Source: Trifolium pratense (Eukaryota > Streptophyta > Magnoliopsida > Fabales > Fabaceae). From it: DNA of 64,000 bases. The notes below the pieces were generated by a model. That model saw only the letters and a list, made by a program, of their open reading frames with translations, was not told the DNA's origin and ran no database searches. The position numbers and the translations under genes were made by a program. The stretch lies in the NCBI RefSeq assembly GCF_020283565.1, contig NC_060065.1:27764409-27828408 (forward strand), written 5' to 3'. Below are positions 1 through 10,366 of the stretch, piece after piece (position 1 is the stretch's first letter; every line of letters begins with the position of its first letter).

Positions 1-1410
1 TACAATTTGATCTTAGATTAGGATGTTCCTTTTTGACGTTATATACAAAGATAATTATTTTGTATTTCTTGTTCCATTTAATTTAATGCAATTGATTTAA
101 TATTGATAATTTATATGTTTATAAGATTGATTTTTTATTTTATATGCAATTTAAATCAACAATTTTTTTTTTAAATTATATTTTGCACAGAGTCTCCTAA
201 AACTCGGAGACGCCCCTGGTCCAAACCTTAGAGTATTCGGTGAAGAATCGAGAGGTGAAGCCGATACTTGGATTCTCTGCAGATGGTGGCCAATACTTTT
301 GTTCATATTCGTTAGAAGACCCTCTAGCACACTAGGGCGCTCAGGTGTGGTGACAAGGAACAAATGTTTCCTATCTGCAACTGTTCTTCGTCAAAACCTT
401 AAAGTATTCTGTGAAGAATCAAGAGGTGAAGCCGGTACTTGGATTCTCCGTAGTTGGTGAGCAATATTTCTATTCATATTCGATAGAAGAATCCTCTAGT
501 ACACTAGGGCGCTCTAGTGTCACAAGGAACATATGTTCTCGGAAATGGAAGTGTTGGGATGTCTTGGTGTTTGTCTATGACGAACTGATGCAATTAACCA
601 CCACATTGATAAAGGAAAGTGTTTTCACAATGCTAAGGTATCTCTTTACTTGCTTTTAAAAAGATAGGGTTTCACACAATATGAATTCATATGGAAGGAA
701 TTAGGAAATTATGTTAGGAATGTGACCTATGACCTCGAGGCCTTAAATAATATAAGAAATATAATCAATTGCTTGTTTGATCACTAAACTCTCAAAACCA
801 ATCAATCATAATCGCTATTGTTTCTATAAAAATTGATATAAGTTTGCTTGAATTGAAATTATACCCTGTTACTCATGCACATTTTGTTTCTGGCCCTCCA
901 AATCGACCAAAGCCCCACAACAAACACATACGGACCCGGACCTTTCAAACGATTAGTCAACCAAAGCTCATCTCATTAAAAAAAAAACCATGTTCCGATT
1001 GTCAGTTGTCTCCAATAATTAAAACTTACAAGGGACAACTTAGTCCCAATTCGTTGCTGAATTGGTTTTATCCTGTTCGAGTCCATCCCTCAAATGCTAT
1101 CACAAAAATTTATAGATTTGAGCTATATAATGAAAAGGAAAAAAAAAAAAAAAAAACAGGCAAACACAATAAGACCACCAGAAAAATCTAACCAGTAGTT
1201 TCACATCGAATTTGAAAACATAACCGTATCAAGTACAAAGAAAAACCTAATGGATATTACCAGCCAACTACCCAGCATAAACTATAAAATCAGGATTTAA
1301 GTTTATAGCTTGATTATGATTATTATTGTAGATTAACATGTAATCTGCTCAACTTGGTGTTTCTCCTGTTTCAGCAGCGGGAAGCCATAACTTCAGAATG
1401 AGACAAGCGC
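1..1410. other. Downstream flank of the amine oxidase gene, no gene seen
   Basis: AT-rich sequence without a credible gene. It contains the imperfect duplication at 218-540, listed separately, and the probable 3' untranslated region of the amine oxidase just below 1411. The open frame at 844-1191 is low in complexity, ends in a lysine run and resembles no family I know. Confidence 0.5.
218..540. repeat. Imperfect direct duplication, two ~150-bp units
   Basis: Units at about 218-371 and 392-540 share an ordered series of matching blocks, among them GTGAAGAATC, AGAGGTGAAGCCG, TACTTGGATTCTC and CACTAGGGCGCTC. A few substitutions and small indels separate them. Neither unit keeps a long reading frame and I do not recognise the family. 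It could be a duplicated fragment of a captured gene. Confidence 0.7.
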
Positions 1411-2291
1411 CTAAAGCTTTGACACTAAACCGCTCTGAATTGGCTTCGAAGCACCATTATCCTTGATGTCAGTGTCTTTAGATTCCACTTCACATGAATT
1501 AGGCGGGACATCTACTGCAGGGGAACAATTGAAGAATCCATGAGGCTGCACACAAGAAGACACGTTCATGTCAGACAATTGGAAAAGCTCTAAATGCACA
1601 TAAATACATAAAATGAGCAAAATAACAAAACCCAATCACCAAAAACAATAAAATAGCAAGAAAAAAACATGAAAAGGACGATCATATTAAGATCAGTAGT
1701 CATTTGAAGGAAAAGATGTGCTCCACCGAACATTGTCCACAACAACAAAGCCAACTCAACAATTCTTGATATTTTAGTACTGTTCAAAGCTTTTTGCCTG
1801 TTCGCATTCAAGCATTTTATAATAACATTGAAAAGCTAAAAAGCATGAGTAACAGAGCCACCATATCCAGTAATTCTAGAGAATAAGCAAACAACAGAGA
1901 CCAAAGGCTCTTGGAAAATAAGAACATGAAAACAGTAACACATGTAATTACCATGAGCATAAAACCAATGTGTTCCACTGGCATAACAGGCCAGTCTTCT
2001 AGACGAGGAACATGCGTGATTCCAAATACATACCTGAAGATAACATAGTTAGTCTGGAGAAGGCAAAATGTGAAAACATTTTTGGGAACATAAAGTGAAC
2101 TGGGAGAGAAAATAGAATCTGGGAAGCTTATGTGGGATCTATTTTAATAAAACAAGTAAACACAAAACACCCTATTGCTTTGTGGAGTTACAGGGTACTA
2201 TTTTTGCTGATACAAGATAACTAATTTAGCATTACAAATTTTATAAAACATGAAATCAAAATCCCGAGTAACCTATTCATGCACCGTATTC

Positions 2292-2387
<96 letters not shown>

Positions 2388-2390
2388 GGG

Positions 2391-2438
<48 letters not shown>

Positions 2439-5400
2439 CAAAGAACTATATTAGTTTCTTCCAAAGACCGGTTTTGCTTAATCCATGTAGCTAGTCCTTC
2501 CCCAGCACGTGGATTTTGATTAGGAAATTCTCCTCCAGGAAACATTTCATCACGTGAATATGCTGTTACCCAAACATTATGCTTCAAGAAAGCAGCTCTT
2601 CTTAAAAACTTGGCCTCAGAACCTGCCAATGGCAAGCAGTTTGAGCCTGGTACCAGCTTGTAGCCTGTCAATTGTCCGGTTCTGTTGCCAGTTCTTGTGT
2701 TCCTTACCTGAAGCATTATCATCAAAGAGTTACTTCATGGAGTCAAAATATGTTATAACAATTGTTTAACACAATTTAAAAAGCTCTAGTCTTCCATGTT
2801 AAAAAGCAAGGTCCAAAACCAGATACCATACCATGGTAAGTATTTTCCGGAAGAAAAAACCTAGTACAGAAAGACATATATTTGGAATTCCAACTTATGA
2901 AGCACTGATACATAGACACCGGACACAACAACGTTGACACCATCACGTAGGCACTGGTAATTATTTAAGAATGTGAAAGTGATTGAATGTAACCAAATTT
3001 ATCGGTTGTGTGTTGGTGTTCGACACTGACATGTGTCAGACTTTGGACACACCTTTATTTGAAGTTTTGGTACTACATAGTTTCTGACACTATGCTTACT
3101 TCCATAAGAAATAAATAATTTTTTTAAAGATTGCAAACAACATTTTCTCACATCTGCAAACAAAGTATTCAACAGTTTGACAAGTATTAAATTATAAAAT
3201 CTTTATTCAGAAGTTGGTTGTAAAGATCAAGGCTTACAATCCAATGTCGAGCAGTTAAAGGATTGCAATCACGCATTGCTTCCGATTCAGATCTGAGCAA
3301 AGTCTCTTCGGCATAGAATGCATTGTGGTGAATATTATTCTCACCGGGTTCTTCAACTTTCATATTGACCTCCACAACCTACCAAACGTATCAAGACTAA
3401 AAATTTGCACTCATGAAATAATTATGATGCATTAGCCAAGTTGTATATTTTATTGGGCACAGTGGATGCAGTTCATATGCAAAATTAAAAACAACACAAA
3501 AAAGTAGCCAACTCAGTTATTTGAGTCATTTCAGTGTTAAGAATGATGAAGTGGAAAAATTGGCTACATAGAGACATAGAGGCAACAATATTATAGCATA
3601 ACATATAAAGGTAAAATTTAGTAATTCAATTCAAGTTACCTGATTCAAAGCTTCACCAGGTCTAGAATCAACAGACATGTCCATGCGAGCAACGAAAAAG
3701 TGTTGATGAACTGGAGCATATAGCCCTGGTGCAATCATGGTTCCATATTTTCGATATTCTCCTGGCATCAAGGCGCCTAAGCTGAGAATTCCAGTCAGCT
3801 TGACTTCGGCTTCAATCTTTCCATCCTGCAACAACATATGGCATCATTTTCAACAGTCAAATACCATATATCAGGAAGATTGCAGAAAATATAGAAACAC
3901 CTAATCTTCTTGAATAGCATATCAAGAATTATTTATAACGCTGACAGTATCTTCAAGAAAAAATTAATAAGGTAACCACAGGAGCATATAGTCGCAAAGT
4001 CTCAATAGTTTAAAGGGTGCTCGGAGACTTGGATATTGGTGAAATTATGCAATAACTGAAACCAGATCAATTCAAAATGTCATTAATTTAAGCGTGTTTA
4101 TCCCTTAAAAGGATGATACCCTACTTGCCTGATAAAAATGCCAAAAAAATGCGTACTCATAGTTGGCCACCGTGCATACAAAAGAAACTGAAAGTCTTCT
4201 AGACCTCCGGACTTCTGCTAAGCCAGTTCTCCAGTCTTGATGCTTCCAGAGAATCCCGTGATCCTCTTCATGCATACATACACAATTTTCAATGGTTTCC
4301 ACCCCACCAGTGAAATTTGTAAAGTGAGCATCAAAATATTTGATGTAGCCCAAACAATCACATCCCTGTAACAACAAAGTTTGACTTTATACAAATGGGA
4401 ATCCAAACAAAAAAATAACATGTCAAACAATACAAATACAAGAGAACAAATATGCAAGTCCAAAACCTTCTTGAGGGAATGTGCATTTTTCCCCAAGCCA
4501 TCTTCCCCGGCATCAAAAGCATTTTTCCTATAATGAGGTTCATTTGGATCTCCATAGGGTACAACCATTTCCACAAAACTCAGCCTATGAGCAACAGGCC
4601 TTCTCCCTCGACTACCATCAACATATGCAACAGAATATATAATCAACCCTTCTTTGGGTGTGAACCCAATACGAAAATTCCACTGTTGGTAAAGAAAAGA
4701 CAAAGAGACAAGTAATAATCAAATTTAGTAATTAATATTAGGCATCAACTATTTTGATATTCCAGAGACGAATCAATATGTAATTTAACATAATAAAATC
4801 TACCTTCTGCCATTCAACATAATACCCATTGACACGAAAGCTTGGACCTTCAGGTTGAATAATTTGTAAGGGTTTGACATCACTTCTATCGGAGCCACCT
4901 CTGGATTCACCAGGAGTATAGTTCCTCAAGGGATCAACTGGAGGCAGAGGAACAAGTTTACGGTCTTCAAACTCTATCACCTTCATGTTTTGCATATCAA
5001 CGAGAACATAGATACCCTCAACTGGGCGGGCATAACCATTTTCCATAGGGCAGTCACTCTCAGATCGACAAAATAGGAGAGGTTTAGCAAGTCTTTGACC
5101 AGGAGCATCAGCTTCACTGTGATAACCAACACACCTGAAGCAGAGATATGCAGATCAAAGTTTCAATACAGAAAATGCAAAGAATAGCAATGTCTCCAGA
5201 CAAGAAAGTTATCAACAATGGACATCCAGTTAAAAATACCAGGGATCAACCATTACAAGGTCCATGTCTTCAATACCCCTTTTCTTCATAGCATCTATAA
5301 AAGGAGGGAAACTTTTAACAACAGCCTCGCATTCTGCATATTCCTCAGCATCCTAAAGATAAGAGAGAATATTATGGAATTAAGTATTGTAGCATATTAG

Positions 5401-7622
5401 AACCATAGCAGCTTGGAGTTATAAGGATGGCTTGGTGGCTAGGGTGGTGGATGAAATAGGGAGTGGAGTGATAAGGAGGTCAGGGGTTCAATTCCCACCC
5501 ACAGCAAAAACTAACAATACAAATTACTAACTACTTACAATTGGCTGTTTCAAAAAAAAGCAGCTTGTCAAATGTGAGTAAAACGAATGTATATGTATAA
5601 ATAACAGCATTTGAAAGCTCAAAAATTTTGATTTTCTTTCATTACAAAATCTAGACATCTAATTTCAGGTTTACCAATCTAAAGAAAGAAACATTATTTT
5701 CTTTTACTCTCATGATGAAGAGGGATATGCAGTTTTCTTTATTCACTTTGTAAGATTGAAAAAACCAATACATACCGAATGAGCTTGTATTGAAAACATA
5801 GATTGAGCAAAGTTTGGATCAACTTCTTGCAAAAAAAAATTGGGTTGAAAAGTCTAACTTAGGCATTCATGCGGGGGGGAAAAAAATTAAAGACTGGTAG
5901 ACTGGCCCACCAAAAACTTAAGAAATAAATAAATATGACCCTTAATAGTTCAGATATCCCAACTTGTATAATGTAGGGTTAGTCAAGATAGGTCAAAACA
6001 GGTTGGTAGGTTGAGCAAACAACCCCAACCAGCCAAAATCAGCAGGGCAAACAAACTGACCCGGATGTTCGGGCTTGTTTTGCCACCCCTACTATTGATC
6101 CTTATCCTTATACTGCTGAGGGAAAGAAAATATGTATTAGCAAGTAATACTACCAAAAAATTGCAGTTGAATTTCAATATTTTAATCTGCTTCAATATTA
6201 AATACTGTTATAAGAAACTCTCGTCCCACTCTATACATATACTGCTTCAATTTATACTGCAAACTCTGCAATTGTTTATCAGATTGTCTGTGCAAGGGTT
6301 TCGGTGCAAAACCAATTGAAATCACATTCAGGAGTTAAATTATTTCTAAAACATTATAAATGTACGCTGAGGTTAAAAATGAAATCAGAAGCCACAAGGA
6401 AGATATGAACATACCATTGGAGGCTGAACATCGGGAACAACACGTGAAGAAATTACTTTTCCTCGATGATGGCCACCTCGAGTTACAGCATGCACTTGTG
6501 ATAATTCGACAATCCACAGAGCAGTCGCATTTGATTTCTTATTGTAAACAACAAGTCTAGCGCATCTTGGAGGGAGTTTAGTGGGAATTACAGGCCCTCC
6601 TTTACTTCTAGGAAGTAATGATGGTTGGAAAGGTGGAAAAAAATAAGCATCTGCCAGTGCAACAACATGTTTATCTGGTTCCAGCAAAACTACTTCAATG
6701 AAGCGCATACTATCTCTAAGCTGTAAGATATAAAGACAATTGGGGAGGAGAAGACACATCATATGTAATCACTTCTTCAATACAAACTTCATTCTCTAAT
6801 AATATCCACACTATACATATATATTATTTTAAAAATAAAAATAAAAAATACATAGTATAGCTAACAACCTCTGGAGTGGCTCCAGCAGCCCTCACAGTTG
6901 CCACTGCCACGGAAATTTCGGCCGCAGTTAACGGGTCCAAAGGATGGCTTGACTGAGGCCTTGTCATTGAAGTGATTCCTGCGCAACATTACAGCAAATA
7001 AATGGAAAAGAAGTGAAAACAAGCAGACTCGGCATTCAAGAATTTGCAAACAAATGGAAGGGGGAAAACGCAAAGAACATTTTATCAGCACCAATTTCAG
7101 TGATCTGGTAAGCTAAACATATATGCAAAAATAATATTTGCAACTACAGAGCTTAGGATCAGGCTCCTCTAACTAAATGAACAATTCATTAAAATACATG
7201 AAAAAAATTAACAAATCAAGATTCCATGATATTAAAATCCAACTGAAAAGCCACAGATGAAACTCCAACTAGAAATAAATTAACAAATCATTAAAATAGT
7301 ATTGATTTCCATGAACTTGGCAACTATGATCCATTGATCCTTGAACATGAACATATAGATAACTTAAGGTGAAATTATTAATCAAATAATATGATAATTA
7401 TTAATATAATTTAATGAGGTGTAAAAAAGTAAGTTATTATATACCCTTAGCAGAAGGGGCATTGGTGGTGGAAGGTTCTGGAAGAGAATCGAGAGGACGA
7501 ATCAAGGCAACGGTGCTGTTAGGAACGCGGTCGGATTGGACGACGGCTAAGCGGGGAGAGTCGACAGGGGGACAACAAGGAGAAGACGATGGTGGCGCCG
7601 TCTTTTTCGAAGCTGAGGCCAT
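1411..7622 (-). CDS. Peroxisomal copper amine oxidase (primary-amine oxidase), 12 exons
   Basis: Oxidises primary amines or polyamines to aldehyde, ammonia and H2O2. Exons in transcript order are 7445-7622, 6869-6978, 6415-6720, 5240-5352, 4804-5134, 4467-4682, 4129-4365, 3640-3825, 3238-3378, 2439-2707, 1952-2033 and 1411-1545. They sum to 2304 nt, 767 residues plus TAG, and every junction keeps phase. Residues ~60-200 carry the N2/N3-type domains and ~260-720 the catalytic domain. The catalytic base is probably Asp403 (in NAFDAGEDG). The topaquinone precursor is Tyr487 (in VANYEYAF). Copper ligands are His537 and His539 (HQH) and His703 (THVPR). The last residues are SKL, a type 1 peroxisomal signal, as in the Arabidopsis peroxisomal paralogues (CuAO3/zeta type). 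The start at 7622-7620 is the first in-frame ATG, with G at -3 and +4. Intron 7 uses a GC donor at 4128. Intron 10 opens with a weak GTCCTC donor beside a microsatellite. No coding lesion is seen. Confidence 0.93.
2294..2434. repeat. Compound (TG)n(GA)n microsatellite in amine oxidase intron 10
   Basis: A TG run of about a dozen units (2294-2317) passes into GA repeats (2318-2434) broken near 2381-2394. On the gene strand it is a long CT tract beginning only four bases after the splice donor at 2438-2437. Confidence 0.95.
2898..3060. repeat. Dispersed GTGTCGG-type repeat in amine oxidase intron 9
   Basis: Begins near TATGAAGCACTGATAC and carries GACACCGGACAC and TGTTCGACACTGACATGTGTCAG. The same motifs recur in the larger element at 45931-46479, so this is probably a shorter relative. 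It lies wholly between exons at 2707 and 3238. Confidence 0.55.
5416..5558 (+). mobile_element. SINE in amine oxidase intron 3
   Basis: The insert carries a box B-like GGGTTCAATTCCC near 5486 and ends in an A-rich tail at 5552-5559. It is bounded by a 9-bp direct repeat AGCAGCTTG at 5407-5415 and 5559-5567. This fits a tRNA-derived SINE, antisense to the gene. Confidence 0.7.
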
Positions 7623-7817
7623 TGCAAAGGATTCGCTATTTCGCCGATTCCAGCACCACAATAGGTATCAAGACAGTACACTGACATGCAGGTAGGGCAA
7701 ATCACCCTCTTTCACCGCGCAACGTGATGAAATCTGTAACACACAAAGTGGAACGATAAAGAGGAAGAACGAACGAGAAAGAAATCGCCAGAAAGGGGAG
7801 AAACAAAGTTATGATAG

Positions 7818-7852
<35 letters not shown>

Positions 7853-7900
7853 CTTCACTCTAAATAAATACTACTATACTACTGCGAAAATAAATTCATG
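7623..7900 (-). promoter_or_regulatory. Probable 5' UTR and core promoter of the amine oxidase
   Basis: Upstream of the ATG on the minus strand there is a (CT)n tract at 7821-7850. Just beyond it, 7861-7870 reads TATTTATTTA, a plausible TATA-like element. That would place the transcription start near 7830, within or at the edge of the CT tract. CT-rich 5' leaders are common in plants. The start site is inferred, not seen. Confidence 0.35.
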
Positions 7901-8194
7901 TCACGTGTCTTTAGTGTGATTTTCACCTTTCTTTTCTATCGATCTCTTCTTTATTTTCACTTCACCCTCATCTTTTTCTTCTCCTCAATTTAATGGTTTC
8001 ATCAATGTAACTAACGGGGTATTTATTGGCTTCGAGTGTGCTCCACCTTTTTCTAAGGTTTTAGTTTCAACTAGTATCCAACCCGTGATTGCCAAGCCCG
8101 GGTAAAAATGCATTTATAGAATTATTGACTTATAAATAATATATTTTAATAAATTTTACTTTAAATTGAAAAATTAAAATTTTGGTTGTTAATG
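7870..8194. other. Intergenic upstream region
   Basis: Beyond the TATA-like box the sequence turns AT-rich. I see no coding frame. It ends at the SINE target duplication. Confidence 0.4.
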
Positions 8195-8214
8195 GAAGAT
8201 TGACAATTACATAA

Positions 8215-8304
8215 GTCACTATATTTGGTCTAGTGGTGAGGGAATTGGGTAGTATGCATGAGGTTTTAGGTTCGATCCTCATTGTCAACATTGTAAACCA
8301 AAAA
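8215..8304 (+). mobile_element. Short tRNA-derived SINE with 20-bp target duplication
   Basis: A 90-bp insert with a box A-like TGGTCTAGTGG and box B-like GGTTCGATCC, ending in ATTGTAAACCAAAAA. A perfect 20-bp direct repeat, starting GAAGATTGAC, lies at 8195-8214 and 8305-8324. Length, Pol III boxes and a long duplication are all standard for a SINE. A relative lies near 22310-22395. Confidence 0.85.
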
Positions 8305-8559
8305 GAAGATTGACAATTACATAAATATTTATATTTATAATCTTATATAATATAATAATTAAAATAACACTGTAAAATTTATGTATAGTGTCATAGGTTT
8401 TCTTAGAGAAGATTCTTATAGTTCGTATTTTTTTTTATCAAATTAAAAATGTATCATAGTTGTTTTTCTATTATTCTCCACTAAAAGAATTATAAAATTG
8501 ATGGAAAATAATTTCTCTATGGGATATATGGAAGAAACTTTAATGTTTTATAAAAAGAC

Positions 8560-9740
8560 TTTGAGGTGTATATGAATTACAAATAAAAAGTATGTATCAA
8601 TATATAAGTAGAAATATAGACTACATAGGGATGGCAATGGGTAGGGTATGGGTAGGGTACTATAGTACTCATCCCCATACCCACGGATTGAAAAAATACT
8701 CGTACCCATTCTCATACCCGTGTGGGTAACAACTTTTGCCCTCATCCCCATACCCTATGGGTACCTAGGTACCCATATCCGTACCCGTTATCCGCATTTT
8801 TACTAAAAATAAATTAATCAATTATAAAATATCATATAATTTTAATAGAATTAAAAAAAAATTCAAAGATTTTAATATTGACTAATGAAAATTATAAACA
8901 AAATTATTACTAACATTATGTTAAAGTTCATATTTATGTTAAATATTCACATTATTTTTATATTATGTTATAAATAAACATTTTTATTAAAAATATGTAA
9001 TAGTTTAGTAGAGTTGTATTGTTTTAAATTGATTTACATATATTATAATATAATAATATAAATAAAATAAATAAATATATATTATGCGGGTATGGGGCGG
9101 GGTGGGTACTAAGGTACCCGTACCCGCACCCATACCCGTTCATTTTTGCGGGTAATTACCCATACACGTGGCGGTATCCAAAATGCGGGTTTTTACCCTA
9201 CCTGTTGTGGGTAATTTTTGCGGGTACCCTCTGGGTATGGGTCAAATTGTCATCCCTAAGACTACAATATAAATAACAACAAAAAAAAAAAAAAAATCTA
9301 TTCCCGTATTACTATTTAAGTAGAAAGAAATATAGGAATTAAAATGTATGACTAAAAATATAGATCCCGTAAAAATTATAAAATAAATAGATCTTCGTAT
9401 TAATATATGAATAAAAATAGTAGATCTTAGTAGAAATTATAAATAAAAAAAGTCATCGGTATTAATGCATAAGTAAAAATATATGTTCCCGTAGTAATTA
9501 CAATAAAAAATAGGCCCAATTTTGATGTATGAGTTGAAATATATGCCACATAGAAATTAAAAATAAAAATAAAAAGATTTTGTATTAATATATGAATAAA
9601 AATATAAACTATAATATAAATTACAAAAATGAAATAGATCCAGTATTAATATGTCAAAAGAAATATAAATTTATGTAGTAATTAAAAATAATAGTCCTTG
9701 TATTATAGATGAAATAGCAGGAAATTAAAATTGTACATTA
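8560..9740. repeat. Degenerate ~60-bp tandem array, split by a hAT element
   Basis: Units resemble GTATTAATATATGAATAAAA followed by ATAGATCCCGTAGAAATTATAAATAAAA, with strong drift. About eight units lie at 9290-9740. One or two more lie at 8560-8625, left of the hAT insertion at 8626-9258. Confidence 0.65.
8626..9258. mobile_element. Non-autonomous hAT element, 633 bp
   Basis: Termini are TAGGGATGGCA and TGTCATCCCTA, near-perfect inverted repeats. An 8-bp target duplication AGACTACA is at 8618-8625 and 9259-9266. Subterminal regions are packed with GGGTA and GGTACCC motifs on both strands, as expected for hAT transposase binding. The centre is AT-rich and has no transposase. Confidence 0.88.
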
Positions 9741-10167
9741 ATGCTAAAAAAAAAGTCTACACAGTAGTAGTAATTTCCTAAATTTGTAAATTTGAATTAT
9801 AAAAGCAAAATTGTAGTATTAAATAAAACCTCCCAGTTTGAAATTTTTTAAAAATAAATTAAAAGAGAATACCAGACATTATTTTTATAAACACGTGTAC
9901 ACTCATTTTATTTATGTAAATGTGCATAAATATGAGATGTATGCTTTTTTCAAAAATAAAAAAGAAATATAATATTTGTGAAATTAAACAATAACTATAT
10001 TTTATTTTTTTCGTCAAAAAAATAACTATATTTTATATTGTATACTTGTGTATATAATACTAATATAAAGATGGACAAAACTTATATGCATTTCTTTAGA
10101 TACAGTTTTTCATGTTCCTCTCACAAAAAGATAGTTATTTATATTTTTTAATTAAAAAAAGAAAAAG

Positions 10168-10366
10168 TGTTATGAACAATTTCTAAGCATGAACAATAAT
10201 ATGGAAGAATAGATGAAGGAGAGAAAGAGAAGAGAGAATAGACTATTGTATTATTCTATTCAGGGTGTGTATTACATTGTAACAAAGAGGTCCTATTTAT
10301 AGGACACAATTAGGGGACAAGAAAACCTACACAATAATGGACATTCATTACATATTATTCATAACA
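10168..10366 (-). repeat. Complete 3' LTR of the copia element, 199 bp
   Basis: Read on the minus strand it starts TGTTATGAATAATATG and ends TTGTTCATAACA. It contains the TATA-like stretch CCTATAAATAGG. The polypurine tract (complement of CTCCCCCTT, 10367-10375) lies immediately upstream, which fixes the orientation. Confidence 0.85.

Noticed and set aside
844..1191. 115-codon frame as a gene
   Set aside because: Biased composition with a terminal lysine run, no family features and no promoter context.
2273..2500. Open frames of Ser-Leu and Arg-Glu repeats
   Set aside because: They are translations of the GA/CT microsatellite in an amine oxidase intron.
7623..7661. Upstream extension of the amine oxidase start (WCWNRRNSESFA)
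   Set aside because: It has no ATG; the first in-frame ATG at 7622 has good context.
8215..8304. tRNA gene candidate
   Set aside because: Perfect 20-bp flanking duplication and no tRNA fold identify a SINE.
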